A DNA stretch of 64,000 bases from M3007 sp964621185 (GTDB taxonomy: Bacteria > Bacteroidota > Bacteroidia > Chitinophagales > Saprospiraceae), in the NCBI GenBank assembly GCA_964621185.1, contig CAZULM010000004.1, positions 153,576 through 217,575 of the forward strand. Reading direction: 5' to 3'. The position numbers and the translations under genes are program-made. How positions within the stretch are numbered: the first letter of the stretch is position 1; the number at the start of each line of letters is the position of its first letter. Shown piece by piece: positions 7,951 through 17,742 of the stretch. Below the pieces are notes generated by a model, which worked only from the letters and a program-made list of their open reading frames with translations, was not told the origin of the DNA and ran no database searches.

Positions 7951-9771
7951 CTATTGCAAAGCTTGGGCCGCCTTTACCAGCGCTTCTGGAAGCGGCTCGC
8001 CTAATTGCCGGGCCGCCTCCAGGTCATTCAAGGCTTGGGTTTTATTGCCAAACTTGACCCAGCAACGGGCGCGGTTCACATAGTTGACCCCTTTTTTGGG
8101 GTTGAGCCGGATGGCCGTGTCGAAATCCTCCTTGGCCGAGCGATAGTCTTGTCTTGCATTGTAAAAAATGATGCCCCGGTTGCCCCTTGGCTCCTCGTTT
8201 TGGGGGTCAAGGTCAATACATTTTCCGTAATCCGCAATGGCCTGATCGGTTTTGTGCAGCTTGTCGGCTGTAAAGGCGCGCAAAAGGTAGGCTCTGGGCA
8301 TATTAGGGTGGTAGCGCACGAAATTCTCTGCATCAGCCATAGCGGCATCATAGTTTTGCTTGTTCAAATTGATGACGATGCGGTTCTCTAAAGAATTGGC
8401 ATGGTCGGGCTCAACCTCAAGGGCAACATTGTAATCGGCAAGGCTTTCGTCGTAGCGCTGGTATTTGGTCAACAGGTAATGGCCCCGGTTGGAACGGGCC
8501 ACGTAGCTCCTGGGGTAGGCCTCAACAGTCTTTGTCCAAAGCGCCAGGCTGTCTTTCCAAACCTTTACCTGCCCATTGGTGCTCAGGGCAAACAAGCCAG
8601 CCGCCAGCAGAAACAGGCCAAGTGCCACTTGCTTTATTGAAACCGACCAAGGGCTTTCTGCCCAGAGCATCGACAGCGAAAACAGCAAGCCAACATAAGG
8701 CAAATACGTGTAACGCTCCGCGATGACAGCATTGCCAAAAGCTAAGAATTGCAATACCAGCGCCACATTCACCGCATAAAAGGCGATGCCAAACACCACA
8801 TATTTCTGTTTCCTGAAATACCAAAGCGCGAAGCCTGTTGCCAGGGTCACGAGGAATGCCGGATAATAGGAAGCCGGTAATACCCCCGCATTCGGAAATG
8901 GATGAATGGCAGACAACGGAAATGGCCAAACCAGCCGCAGGATGTATTCCCCAAAGCCATAAACGGCGAAGGCTACACGCTGCCATATGGGGTAGTAAGT
9001 TTGGTCAGCAATGGCCACATCCGATTGGGTGCGCAAGGCCAGTATGCCAAAGAGCAGCGCAAGGGCAAAAAAAGGCAACTTTTCCAGCCATACCTTTTTG
9101 TCTTTCAAAGAGCGCCCCCAATACCAGTCGATCAGCAACAAAACTACGGGAAAGGTCACCGCAGCCGGCTTTGACAACAAGGAGAGGGCAAAAAGCGCCA
9201 ACACGCCCATGTACTTCCCCCAGTTTGCCTGTTTGATGTAGCGCAAATAAAGCAGCAGGGCCGACAGAAAAAAGGCGCTGAACAGCACGTCCTTCCGCTC
9301 GCTGGCCCAAGCCACCGACTCCACGTGCATGGGATGCACCCCAAACAACAAGGCCGTAATAAAGCCTACCCAACGATTGCCCCCCGATAACCGAAAGGCC
9401 AGGTAAAATACCAGGCCGGTGTTCAGGATATGCAGCAACCAGTCGACCAGGTGGTATGAAAACGGCGACAGTCCATAAAGCTGGTAGTTGAGCGCCAGGG
9501 ATGCCATCGTCAGCGGGTGATAGTTCGATACCACTGGTTTTGAAAAGATGCCTGCCCAATCGGGGCCCTGGAGCATGGGGTTTTCGGTAATGTACAGCGG
9601 GTCGTCCCAGTTGGTGAAGCCGTTGGACAACATCGGGAAAAAAGCGATGGCCGTGATAGCGCAAGCGCCAAGCACCCAAAAGCTTGGGCCGAAGCCCGCA
9701 GCTTTGGGCATTTTCTCTCCAGTGGCGCTGGGCACTGGGCGTTGCGGATGCCTTCGTTTGTTCTTTGCCAT
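7951..9771 (-). CDS. Polytopic membrane protein with C-terminal TPR repeats (TMTC-like)
   Basis: The product has 606 residues. After a basic tail, about eleven membrane helices run to residue 410, with an early luminal loop NGFTNWDDPLYITENP that is typical of TMTC/DUF1736-like and PMT-like glycosyltransferases. From about residue 430, TPR-type helices follow (SRGH/SLADYNVALEVEPDHANS, AIADYGKCIDLDPQNEE, AKEDFDTAIRLNPKKG). By family it could transfer a sugar from a polyprenyl carrier to exported proteins, but bacterial members are poorly studied. Probably co-transcribed with the SLC13 gene. A near-consensus -7 box (TATCTTTA) precedes it. Confidence 0.75.
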   Translation of the reverse strand: MAKNKRRHPQRPVPSATGEKMPKAAGFGPSFWVLGACAITAIAFFPMLSNGFTNWDDPLYITENPMLQGPDWAGIFSKPVVSNYHPLTMASLALNYQLYGLSPFSYHLVDWLLHILNTGLVFYLAFRLSGGNRWVGFITALLFGVHPMHVESVAWASERKDVLFSAFFLSALLLYLRYIKQANWGKYMGVLALFALSLLSKPAAVTFPVVLLLIDWYWGRSLKDKKVWLEKLPFFALALLFGILALRTQSDVAIADQTYYPIWQRVAFAVYGFGEYILRLVWPFPLSAIHPFPNAGVLPASYYPAFLVTLATGFALWYFRKQKYVVFGIAFYAVNVALVLQFLAFGNAVIAERYTYLPYVGLLFSLSMLWAESPWSVSIKQVALGLFLLAAGLFALSTNGQVKVWKDSLALWTKTVEAYPRSYVARSNRGHYLLTKYQRYDESLADYNVALEVEPDHANSLENRIVINLNKQNYDAAMADAENFVRYHPNMPRAYLLRAFTADKLHKTDQAIADYGKCIDLDPQNEEPRGNRGIIFYNARQDYRSAKEDFDTAIRLNPKKGVNYVNRARCWVKFGNKTQALNDLEAARQLGEPLPEALVKAAQALQ

Positions 9772-9891
9772 GTTTACAGAAGGAAAATTTGAGCGATAAA
9801 GATAGCGGCTATTGTTAAAGTAAAGCTCATTGCGGCAAATCTGCGATGGATTCCGGTAATTTGTCGTGAATAAAAAAACGTTGCCATCACC

Positions 9892-10575
9892 ATGAAAAAA
9901 CTATCCTTATACCTGCTCTTTTGCGCGCTTCCATGCGCAACCAGTGCGCAGGATTGTGCCGAAATGTTCGACTACCTCAAACCGGGCGTCACGCTGGAGT
10001 ACACCAATTTCAACAAAAAAGGCAAGCTCGAATCTGTGAATACCCAAAAAGTTACGCATGTGGGCCGTTTGGGCGACACGTTGGTGGCCACATTTGCCAT
10101 GACCGTAGCCAATGAAAAAGGCAAGGAACTGCTCAACAATACCTTCCCCATGAAATGCCACGCCGGCACTGTGTTTATGGACATGCGCTCCATCGTGCCG
10201 CAGCAGCCGAGCTCGCCCGACATGAGCATGGAGATCAGCAGCACCGACCAAGTGTTCCCGGCCAACATGAAGGTGGGGCAAACCCTGCCCGACGCCGAAA
10301 TGGACATGAAAGTTAGCATGGGCGGCCTGCAACTGATGAACACCCATTACACCATGAAAAACCGCAAGGTAGAAGCCGAGGAAACGGTGACCACCACGGC
10401 AGGAACGTATAAATGCCTGAAAATCAGCTACGATTTTGAGTTTAAGCTGTTGGGCGTCCGTAGCTACCACACCGAATATTGGTATTCAAGGCAGGTGGGT
10501 ATGGTGCGGTCGGTCAATTACGACAAAAAAGGAAACGAGGAAACCCGGATGGAACTTACGAAAGTTACAAAGTAG
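9892..10575 (+). CDS. TapB-family / DUF3108-like secreted protein
   Basis: The product has 227 residues. A signal peptide (MKKLSLYLLFCALPCATSAQ) is followed by a beta-rich domain with paired strands (YLKPGVTLEYTNFNKKGKLE, VTTTAGTYKCLKISYDFEF, YWYSRQVGMVRSVNYDKKG). The TAGTYKC(L)K and EYWYSRQVGMVRS motifs are typical of the TapB/DUF3108-like family, which is periplasmic or exported and of unknown biochemistry. There is no sorting domain or lipobox. It is a single gene transcribed divergently from the TPR gene. Confidence 0.7.
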   Translation: MKKLSLYLLFCALPCATSAQDCAEMFDYLKPGVTLEYTNFNKKGKLESVNTQKVTHVGRLGDTLVATFAMTVANEKGKELLNNTFPMKCHAGTVFMDMRSIVPQQPSSPDMSMEISSTDQVFPANMKVGQTLPDAEMDMKVSMGGLQLMNTHYTMKNRKVEAEETVTTTAGTYKCLKISYDFEFKLLGVRSYHTEYWYSRQVGMVRSVNYDKKGNEETRMELTKVTK

Positions 10576-10727
10576 GGCATCCCCGTTTCCTGTAAAAAAA
10601 GATTGTTTTCATGTGGTTTCGGCGTTTCGGAAATGAAACACTGAGATGCACAATTATGCTGCAATGCAAGGCAAAAGTGGCAATATTTGAGCAATATAAT
10701 TAAGCGTATTTTTACCTGTTTTGATAA

Positions 10728-11708
10728 TCAAGTGGAAACACCTGCTTTCCAGCGCGTTTCCCGCCATTCCTGCTGCGCTTCCTTTTGCAGGAACGTCCAG
10801 GCCACAATGCGGCTGGTTTTGTTCCCCTGTCCCATCGGGATGGTTTTTACCGTCACGGCTGATGCTTTGGCCAGTGCCTCATAAGCGCCTTTGAGGTGCG
10901 ATTGCTTGGAAACAAGGGTAGAAAACCAAAACACAGTATCGGTGAACTGCCGGCTCTGGCGTATCATGTTGTTCACGAATTTGGCTTCTCCGCCTTCGCA
11001 GCATAGTTCAGCGTACTGGCCGCCAAAATTCAGGGTGGGCTTCGCCACTTTTTTCTGGCCTAGGTTGCGCAGCTTGCGCAGGGTGCCGGCACTGGCTTCT
11101 TCCATGGAAGCGTGAAAGGGCGGGTTGCAGATACTGAGGTCGATGTATTCCCCTTTTTTGAGCGCCCCGTAAAAAATATCTACGGGGTTGGGCTGCAGGC
11201 GCACTTGGAGTTTTTCCCGCAAGCCCGGGTTTTTTTCTATAATTTTCTCCACATTGGCGATGGAAACAGGGTCGATATCGGAGCCGATAAACGACCAGCC
11301 ATACTCGTTGATACCAATAATGGGGTAGATGCAGTTGGCGCCGACACCGACATCCAGGACGGTGATTTTTTCGCCGGGAGGCATGTTCCCAAAATTGGAG
11401 GCGCAAAGCAGGTCGGCAATATGGTGTAGGTAGTCGGCACGACCAGGGATGGGCGGGCAGAGATATCCTTTGGGGATGCCCCATTCCTGTATGCCGTAGT
11501 GCTGCCGCAGCAAGGCCAGGTTCAGCAGTTTCACGGCCTTGGGATCGGCAAAATCAATGGTTTCGGCGCCGTGTACATTCACCGTGACGTATCGCCCCAA
11601 ATCGGGGCAAACCTTTACCAACTGTTGCAGGTCATAGCGGTCCCGGTGCTTGTTGCGCGGGTGCAATTTGGGTTTTTCCTGTGGCAGCGGTTTTTTCTTG
11701 AATTGCAT
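10728..11708 (-). CDS. rlmF: 23S rRNA (adenine(1618)-N(6))-methyltransferase
   Basis: The product has 326 residues from the ATG at 11708. SAM-binding motif I is LDVGVGANC at 118-126, and the N6-adenine catalytic NPPF lies at 195-198. The N-terminal LHPRNKHRDRYD and the segment IPKGYLCPPIPGRADYLHH are characteristic of RlmF, which methylates A1618 of 23S rRNA. The frame stays open 19 codons upstream, but those codons are part of a 105-bp repeat, and the same in-frame extension appears before ruvX. A perfect -7 box ends at 11713, 5 bases before the ATG, so the mRNA would be nearly leaderless. Confidence 0.92.
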   Translation of the reverse strand: MQFKKKPLPQEKPKLHPRNKHRDRYDLQQLVKVCPDLGRYVTVNVHGAETIDFADPKAVKLLNLALLRQHYGIQEWGIPKGYLCPPIPGRADYLHHIADLLCASNFGNMPPGEKITVLDVGVGANCIYPIIGINEYGWSFIGSDIDPVSIANVEKIIEKNPGLREKLQVRLQPNPVDIFYGALKKGEYIDLSICNPPFHASMEEASAGTLRKLRNLGQKKVAKPTLNFGGQYAELCCEGGEAKFVNNMIRQSRQFTDTVFWFSTLVSKQSHLKGAYEALAKASAVTVKTIPMGQGNKTSRIVAWTFLQKEAQQEWRETRWKAGVST

Positions 11709-11712
11709 GGGG

Positions 11713-11720
11713 CAAAGGTA
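11713..11720 (-). promoter_or_regulatory. rlmF -7 box (TACCTTTG) sharing two bases with a 105-bp repeat
   Basis: An exact TAnnTTTG match on the minus strand. Its first two bases, TA, are the last two bases of the 105-bp repeat at 11719-11823; the rest is unique sequence. It is only 5 bases from the rlmF ATG. Confidence 0.6.
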
Positions 11721-11823
11721 TACTATGATTCGCCTGATTTTTGTGAATGAGTATGATTGATTCAAGTGATGTTCAATTGGTTACCAAGATCGGCATGCAC
11801 AAAACTAAGCGGCGTGAGGTATA
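11719..11823 (-). repeat. 105-bp intergenic repeat, copy 2
   Basis: This full-length copy begins (plus strand) TATACTATGATTCGCC and ends GGCGTGAGGTATA, so both ends carry TATAC in inverted orientation. Read on the minus strand it ends AGTATA and abuts the rlmF promoter. The rest of the 330-base gap, to 12038, holds no gene or other signal I can identify. Confidence 0.9.
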
Positions 11824-12038
11824 GGATAATCTGGCAACACAATTATGCGCCAGTATTTGCAAAAGCTTCTTTGTCGAGAAACGTCAACCAGGTAGAATTG
11901 CAAGGTGCCATACGATATTACCCCGCAACTGACGCTACAGCTTAATGGGGGCCTCGTAATACCTAAAAACGAAGAAAACGGGAATGGCGTCCCCTGCCAC
12001 CGTCTCGCCAGATCAACGGCATCGCCGTAACTGCCTAT

Positions 12039-13541
12039 TCAAGCCTCCGCTTTTTCCTTCACTTCCTCCTTCGGGTACAATTTGCTAAAAACCCAACCCA
12101 TCAGCATCGCCAGCGCGAAGGATGGCGCCAACACGTCCAGTTGCTGGAAATAGGCGCCAATCCCTTCCATTTCCTGCACCACAAACTTGAAAAACGGCAC
12201 ACAGGCAAAACCCGTCACCATAGAGGCAATGGCGCCCTTTTCCGAATAGCCTTTCCAGAACAACGACATGATGATAACCGGGCAGAAAGTGGCCGCTATG
12301 CCCGACCAGCCGAAGATCACAAACCAGAACACCGTGCGGCCGGGCATAAACCAGGCAACGCCAAAGGCAAGCGCAAGGGCCAGTAAAGCCATGAGCAGGG
12401 TAACGATGCGGGAAAGCTTCGCCAGGTCGCGCTCATCTATTTCCGGGTGAAAAATCTGCTGGTAAAAATCGCGGGTAATGGCGCTGGATGCCACCACGAG
12501 CAGGGAATCGATGGTTGACATGATGGCCGAAAGGATCACCGCAATGTAGATGGCGATGATGGTCAGCGGCATCAAGTGTTCGAGCAGCATCACCAGCACG
12601 TCTTCGCCACCGGTACCCAGCACCGCGATGGGGTCGTCGCCGGCAGCCGTGAAAAAGTAGCGGCCCATCAAACCGATGGTGACAGCCGCTGCGTCGGTCA
12701 GCAGCGTGAAGCCCAGCGCCACCCAGCGACCCATGTTTATCTCCGCCTCGTCGCGGATGGAAATAAAGCGCACATAAATCTGTGGCGAACCCAGGAAGCC
12801 CAACCCGATCATCAGGAAGCCGAGGATGGCGAAGAGGTTCATCCAGCCGCTGTCGTGGATGCCCCATAGGCTGGTTAGCTTTGGGTCGATAGCGGCAAGA
12901 CCAGCGCTCATGTCGGCGAAGTTGCCGATTGCCCACCAGCCTACCAGGGGAAGCAATACCAAGCCGGCCAGCATCATCAGGCCCTGGAAAAAATCAGACC
13001 AGACCACGGCCACGAAACCGCCCACAAAGATGTAGGCCAGCACGATGAGGAACCCGAGCAGCGCCCCTGTGTAATAGTTCATGTCGAGCAGCGACTCAAA
13101 TGCCTTGCCCGTGGTGTCTATCTGGGCACTCACGTAAATGATGACAAAGATTGCCAGTGCCGAAGCGGCAATGACGCGCAGCAGGTGCGTTTTTGGCTTG
13201 AAATGGCTTTCCATATAATCCGGAATAGTGATGGAGCCATAGGCGTCGGTGAGCCTTTTAAAGGGTTTGGCCATCAAAAACCAGGAAATGGCCACACCCA
13301 GCAGCTCCCCCACAACGACCCAGTAGGCCGAAAAGCCCGCGATGGCGCCCATGCCCGTGAGGCCCAGCAACAGCCAGCCCGATTCCCCGGTAGCCCGCGC
13401 CGAAAACGCGACTACCCAATAGCCCAGTTTTTTCCCGCCAACGTAATAATCGTTCAGGCCCTTGATTCTCCTGGAAGCGACCAGGCCTATGATGAAAAGG
13501 ATGGCGAAATAGACGGCAAGTACGATAAGTTTTATGCTCAT
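12039..13541 (-). CDS. putP: Sodium/proline-type symporter (SSS family)
   Basis: The product has 500 residues from the ATG at 13541, with about 13 membrane helices. SSS hallmarks are the N-terminal SRRIKGLNDYYVGGKKLGYW, the sodium-site region ARATGESGWLLLGLTGMG, and FVGGFVAVVWSDFFQGLMM, which is the classic SSS signature. The closest named group is PutP, which imports proline with sodium, although other substrates are possible. The frame is open a further 59 codons upstream, but that part is arginine- and proline-rich and unlike the family. A -7 box at 13732-13739 would give a leader of about 190 bases. Confidence 0.85.
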   Translation of the reverse strand: MSIKLIVLAVYFAILFIIGLVASRRIKGLNDYYVGGKKLGYWVVAFSARATGESGWLLLGLTGMGAIAGFSAYWVVVGELLGVAISWFLMAKPFKRLTDAYGSITIPDYMESHFKPKTHLLRVIAASALAIFVIIYVSAQIDTTGKAFESLLDMNYYTGALLGFLIVLAYIFVGGFVAVVWSDFFQGLMMLAGLVLLPLVGWWAIGNFADMSAGLAAIDPKLTSLWGIHDSGWMNLFAILGFLMIGLGFLGSPQIYVRFISIRDEAEINMGRWVALGFTLLTDAAAVTIGLMGRYFFTAAGDDPIAVLGTGGEDVLVMLLEHLMPLTIIAIYIAVILSAIMSTIDSLLVVASSAITRDFYQQIFHPEIDERDLAKLSRIVTLLMALLALALAFGVAWFMPGRTVFWFVIFGWSGIAATFCPVIIMSLFWKGYSEKGAIASMVTGFACVPFFKFVVQEMEGIGAYFQQLDVLAPSFALAMLMGWVFSKLYPKEEVKEKAEA

Positions 13542-13731
13542 AATTTTGGTAAAAAAGACGGCTGTTGGTGAAACGGCAATATCCCCGAGCCCGCGAACGG
13601 CCAGCCGAAGCGCTCTCGCAGTCAGGGAGGGGCAATTTGGTGGATTTCCCCAGGTAAATCTTGGAAACGGGAAAAGAAAGCATGGGCGCAAGGGCCCTAT
13701 TTCCCAGAAGGGGTACACTTTAGCAAGTATG

Positions 13732-13739
13732 CAAAGTTA
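13732..13739 (-). promoter_or_regulatory. -7 box (TAACTTTG) upstream of the symporter gene
   Basis: An exact TAnnTTTG match on the minus strand, about 190 bases before the symporter ATG. It is directly followed on the plus strand by a TATAAAA/TTTTATA palindrome (13739-13755), a possible operator. Confidence 0.4.
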
Positions 13740-13800
13740 TAAAAAATTTTATAGTCTTTTTTCGACAAAGCCCCGAAAAATGGCAAACCCTAGCTAAAAA

Positions 13801-13844
13801 GTAAGGATTTTTGCATTTCTTCATCGATTAAGAAAATCCTTTAC
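13801..13844 (+). promoter_or_regulatory. Inverted repeat in the leader of the first metalloprotease-like gene
   Basis: GTAAGGATTTT at 13801-13811 pairs with AAAATCCTTTAC at 13833-13844 (one bulged base). It lies 42 bases before the start codon and could be an mRNA hairpin or an operator. The 344-base divergent gap 13542-13885 also holds the symporter's -7 box and nothing else recognised. Confidence 0.3.
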
Positions 13845-13885
13845 CATTCACACATCCATTCTTGGATGAAAATTCTTAGATAAAC

Positions 13886-16800
13886 ATGACCATGCGCCTT
13901 TTTTTGACGCTATCTGTTGCGCTGGAATTCGGTTTTTCCAGCTTGTACGCCCAAAATGCCCCGGACTTTTGGACAATCATTTCTCCCGAACAGGTTGTGC
14001 TGGCGGGCAGCGCCGAGCGGCAGCACGAGCCCTTGCAATACAAAGCCTTGAGCCTCGACTATGCCGCGATGGCAGCCTTCCTCAAGCAGGCGCCGCCTGA
14101 GTTCACGGCGGCGGCACAGAAAAAGGCATTTCAGGTGGTGCTGCCCCTTGCCAACGGCAAAAAAGAAACCTTTTCCATCGTGAAAGTCGGGGTGATGGAC
14201 CCCGCTTTGGCAACCCAGCACCCCGAGCTCGGCACATACGCCGGCGAGGCGCGCAACACGCCAGGGATGCGGGTGCGCATCACGGTATCGCCTAATTGGG
14301 GCTTTCAGGGCTTTATTACCCGTGCCGACAAAGGCATCGAGTACATAGAGCCGGTAGCCGTGAACCAAACCCAATACTACATGGTATATGACCGCAACGA
14401 GCTTCCCCGCGACATCCGCGCTGGGCAGTTGCCTGCCCTGAAGGTGCCAGCGCCAAGCGATGACCTGAAAGAGCTGTCGCAGCCGCGCTTCGCGCTCGAC
14501 GACCCGCAGCCCGGTACAGGGGAAAAGGTGCTCGGCGAGCCGGTGAATTTGAAGGTGTACCGGTTTGCCTGCGCGGCAACCGGCGAGTTTTCTCAGGACA
14601 ACGGCGGCACCAAAGATGCCGTTTTCGCGAAAATAACCCAGTTCACCAACCAGCTCAACGCCATTTACGAGCGCGACATCAACATACGCTTAGTGCTGAT
14701 CCCTGAATCTTACAACATCATTTTCCTCGACCCGGCTACCGACCCCTACATGGGCACGGAAGTGACCGGATGGATGAGCCAAAACCCTGTTATCATGTTG
14801 AATCACCTGGGCTCGCCCGACAAATATGATATTGGCCACGTGTTTGCGCGGTACCTCACAGGCGATGCCATTGGGGTTGCAGGAGGAAACTGTTGCACCC
14901 AGTTTAAAGGCCGCGGCTGCTCTTCATGGTACGGGCCTCCTTATGCCGATGAGTTTTTTGCCATTGTCGGGCAAGAAATCGGCCACCAGTGGAATGCTGG
15001 GCATACTTTTAACAATTGCCAATCAAGCAGCCAATACAATGAACATTCAGCCTGCGAACCCGGCAGCGGGATCACGATTATGTCGTACAACGGCACCTGC
15101 GGTTCCAACAACATAAGCAACGGGAATACCGCGCTTTATTATCACGCTTGTTCAATCGCTGAAATCAGGAAGTTCTACCAATTGCAAGAAGGCGCGACAT
15201 GCGGATCCACCATGGCCACAACAAATACCGCGCCTACGGTCAGCACGGCATATCCACCGGTCACGAACATCCCGATTCAGACACCTTTTGAACTCACCGG
15301 CAGCGCTACCGATATGGACGGCGACGACCTGACCTACAGCTGGGACGAGATAGATTTGGCCGACCCGGCGCCCCTGGGTAGCCCCGTCGGCGATTCTCCC
15401 ATTTTCCGCTGGTTCGAGCCGACCGGCAGCCCAACCCGGACGTTTCCGAGGATACAAACGATCATCAACAATGCCAGCAGCATAACGGAAGTTTTGCCCA
15501 CTTACGACCGCAAGATCACGTTCGTGCTTATTGCCCGCGACAACAAGGCGAACGGTGGCGGCGTCGGTTGGGATACTGTTTACCTCAAATCCACCAACCT
15601 GGCCGGCCCATTCTTGGTCACCTATCCGAACGAAGCCAACATTACCTGGAAAGTGGGCGAATATCAAACCGTTGTTTGGAATGTTGCCAATACGGACAAT
15701 GCCGTTGTGAACTGCAAAACCGTGAACATCAAGCTCAGCCTCGACAACGGCCTCACGTATCCGGTCACGCTGGCGTCGGGCGTTCCAAACAATGGCAAAC
15801 ACTGCATCCAAGTGCCAAACAACATCGGCACCAACAACCGCATCAGGGTGGAAGCCGCCGACAACGTGTTCTTTGATATTTCGAACGTGAAATTTTCGAT
15901 TGTCCAGCCTGTCGCCCCTGGCATTTCACTGTGCCCGGCCAATTCAAAAGCAAACGTCTGTTTGCCTGGAGAATACTCCCAACTGATAAGCACCACAGCC
16001 CTTGCAGGCTTTTCCAGCCCGATCACCCTATCGGCAACAGGGCTTCCCAACGGCGGGGTGGCGACCTTTAGCCCCAACCCTGTCCAGCCCGGAAATGCCT
16101 CATTGTTGACGCTAAGTTTCCCCAATGGCATTGCAGAAAGCACTTTCGACCTGAACATCCAGGGCAATGCCAGCGGCGCAAACGCCGCCGCAATTTCGAC
16201 CTTGACGATTATCAACAACGATTTTGCGGCGTTTGGCCCCACAACGCCGGCCAACGGCGCCACCGGCGTGAACAAGGTGCCCACCCTTTCTTGGAACACG
16301 GTGCCCGATGCCGATGCCTATGATGTAGAGCTGGCCAGCAACCCGTCCTTCGAACCGGGCGTGCTGCTCGCATCCATGCAAAATACGGCTGCAGGCAGCT
16401 TTGTGACCCCAACAGTTTTGGAAGAAGGCAAATTGTACTACTGGCGCGTCCGGCCCAAAAATGGCTGCGGCGATGGCCCCTGGTCCGATGCCCAGGTGTT
16501 CGTGGTGGCCATTCAGTCCTGTGCTTCGCACGTTGCCTCCGATTTGCCCAAAAACATCTCCGCCAACGGGACACCGACGGTGGAATCCAAAATCACCTTG
16601 CCCAGCGGTGGCGCTATCAGCGACGTGAACGTCAAAAAAGTTCAAGGCACACACACCTATTTCAAAGACCTCGAAGCCCGCCTGGTGGGCCCTTCTGGCA
16701 CCGAGGTATTGCTTTGGAAGGACAAGTGCCCGCAAAATTCCACCTTTAACTTGGGCTTCAACGATGATGCCGCCGGCACCTTTGGCTGCCCGCCGCCCAA

Positions 16801-17554
16801 CAACGGGTCTGTCTATAAGCCCACCGAGCTGCTCAGCGCCTTCATCGGGCAAACAGCCGCCGGCACCTGGACGCTCAGGATAAAAGACAACGTGGTGAGT
16901 TCTGGCGGCCAACTGCAAGGCTTCGAGCTGGAAATCTGCTCCAATGTGTCGCTCAACCCGCCGACGATCGTCACAAACAACGCCCTGAGCCTGGCGCCCG
17001 GCACGAACGCCCCCATCGGCGATGATTTGCTGAAGGCACAAGATGCCGACAATACTCCCGACCAGCTCGTATTCACCTTGATGAGCCTCCCGAAAAACGG
17101 GCAACTGTTGGTGAATGGCGTACCCGCAAGCGCTGGTGTGCAATTTACCCAGGCAGATATCGGTGCCAATAAGCTGCGCTACTACGATTATGGCCTGAAC
17201 AAGGGCGCCGACGGTTTCAACTTTTCCGTCACCGACAACAATGGCGGTTTGGCTAAAGGAACCTTTACGGTACAACCCTTTGCCGTGAACACCTACGAGC
17301 CCAGCGCCGCCATCGACTTCTATCTGGCGCCCAACCCCAGCACCGCAGGCACCGTGCTTTACCTGAGCCATGGCCTGCGCAGCGAAGCCCGTGTCACATT
17401 GTTCAACCTGGCCGGCCAAACGGTGGGCAACTGGCAGCTGGCTGCAGGAAGCAATTCCCTGCGCATGGATCTCGGCCATTTGCCGAAAGGGGTGTACGCC
17501 GTTTCGCTGGAAAACGAGAAAGCGAGAAGCGTGAAGAAATTGGTGTTGCAATAA
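13886..17554 (+). CDS. T9SS-exported reprolysin-like (M12B-type) protein A, first zinc histidine lost
   Basis: The product has 1,222 residues. Order: signal peptide 1-23; propeptide-like region to about 200; reprolysin-like domain about 220-445; fibronectin/PKD-like segments; P-domain (proprotein convertase type) about 870-1000; cadherin-like repeat about 1010-1130; type A sorting domain at the end (FYLAPNPS, then GVYAVSLENEK and a basic tail). The zinc motif expected as HEIGHQWGAGH reads QEIGHQWNAGH at 363-373: the first histidine is Gln363, while Glu364, His367 and His373 remain. By family it would be a surface or secreted peptidase; activity is doubtful. It is tandem with a close paralogue downstream. 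Confidence 0.85.
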   Translation: MTMRLFLTLSVALEFGFSSLYAQNAPDFWTIISPEQVVLAGSAERQHEPLQYKALSLDYAAMAAFLKQAPPEFTAAAQKKAFQVVLPLANGKKETFSIVKVGVMDPALATQHPELGTYAGEARNTPGMRVRITVSPNWGFQGFITRADKGIEYIEPVAVNQTQYYMVYDRNELPRDIRAGQLPALKVPAPSDDLKELSQPRFALDDPQPGTGEKVLGEPVNLKVYRFACAATGEFSQDNGGTKDAVFAKITQFTNQLNAIYERDINIRLVLIPESYNIIFLDPATDPYMGTEVTGWMSQNPVIMLNHLGSPDKYDIGHVFARYLTGDAIGVAGGNCCTQFKGRGCSSWYGPPYADEFFAIVGQEIGHQWNAGHTFNNCQSSSQYNEHSACEPGSGITIMSYNGTCGSNNISNGNTALYYHACSIAEIRKFYQLQEGATCGSTMATTNTAPTVSTAYPPVTNIPIQTPFELTGSATDMDGDDLTYSWDEIDLADPAPLGSPVGDSPIFRWFEPTGSPTRTFPRIQTIINNASSITEVLPTYDRKITFVLIARDNKANGGGVGWDTVYLKSTNLAGPFLVTYPNEANITWKVGEYQTVVWNVANTDNAVVNCKTVNIKLSLDNGLTYPVTLASGVPNNGKHCIQVPNNIGTNNRIRVEAADNVFFDISNVKFSIVQPVAPGISLCPANSKANVCLPGEYSQLISTTALAGFSSPITLSATGLPNGGVATFSPNPVQPGNASLLTLSFPNGIAESTFDLNIQGNASGANAAAISTLTIINNDFAAFGPTTPANGATGVNKVPTLSWNTVPDADAYDVELASNPSFEPGVLLASMQNTAAGSFVTPTVLEEGKLYYWRVRPKNGCGDGPWSDAQVFVVAIQSCASHVASDLPKNISANGTPTVESKITLPSGGAISDVNVKKVQGTHTYFKDLEARLVGPSGTEVLLWKDKCPQNSTFNLGFNDDAAGTFGCPPPNNGSVYKPTELLSAFIGQTAAGTWTLRIKDNVVSSGGQLQGFELEICSNVSLNPPTIVTNNALSLAPGTNAPIGDDLLKAQDADNTPDQLVFTLMSLPKNGQLLVNGVPASAGVQFTQADIGANKLRYYDYGLNKGADGFNFSVTDNNGGLAKGTFTVQPFAVNTYEPSAAIDFYLAPNPSTAGTVLYLSHGLRSEARVTLFNLAGQTVGNWQLAAGSNSLRMDLGHLPKGVYAVSLENEKARSVKKLVLQ

Positions 17555-17576
17555 AAATCAACCTGCCAATCAATAT

Positions 17577-17681
17577 TATACTATGATTCGCCTGATTTTT
17601 GTGATTCATTATGATTGATTCAACTGATTTTCAATTGATTACAAAGATCGGCATGCACAAAACCAAGCGGTGTGAGGTATA
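17577..17681 (-). repeat. 105-bp intergenic repeat, copy 3
   Basis: Full length, between the two metalloprotease-like paralogues, beginning TATACTATGATTCGCC 22 bases after the first stop codon and ending GTGTGAGGTATA. It lies in the 188-base gap of the tandem duplication; no counterpart is seen after the second paralogue. Confidence 0.9.
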
Positions 17682-17742
17682 AGACCAATATTCGCTTCAA
17701 TAAAAACTGTTCATCACACAAACCTCCTAATTTGGAGAAAAC

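Noticed and set aside
11709..11765. N-terminal extension of RlmF (and of RuvX at 58689-58745)
   Set aside because: Both 19-codon extensions are the same 105-bp repeat in frame by chance, and the -7 box lies inside each.
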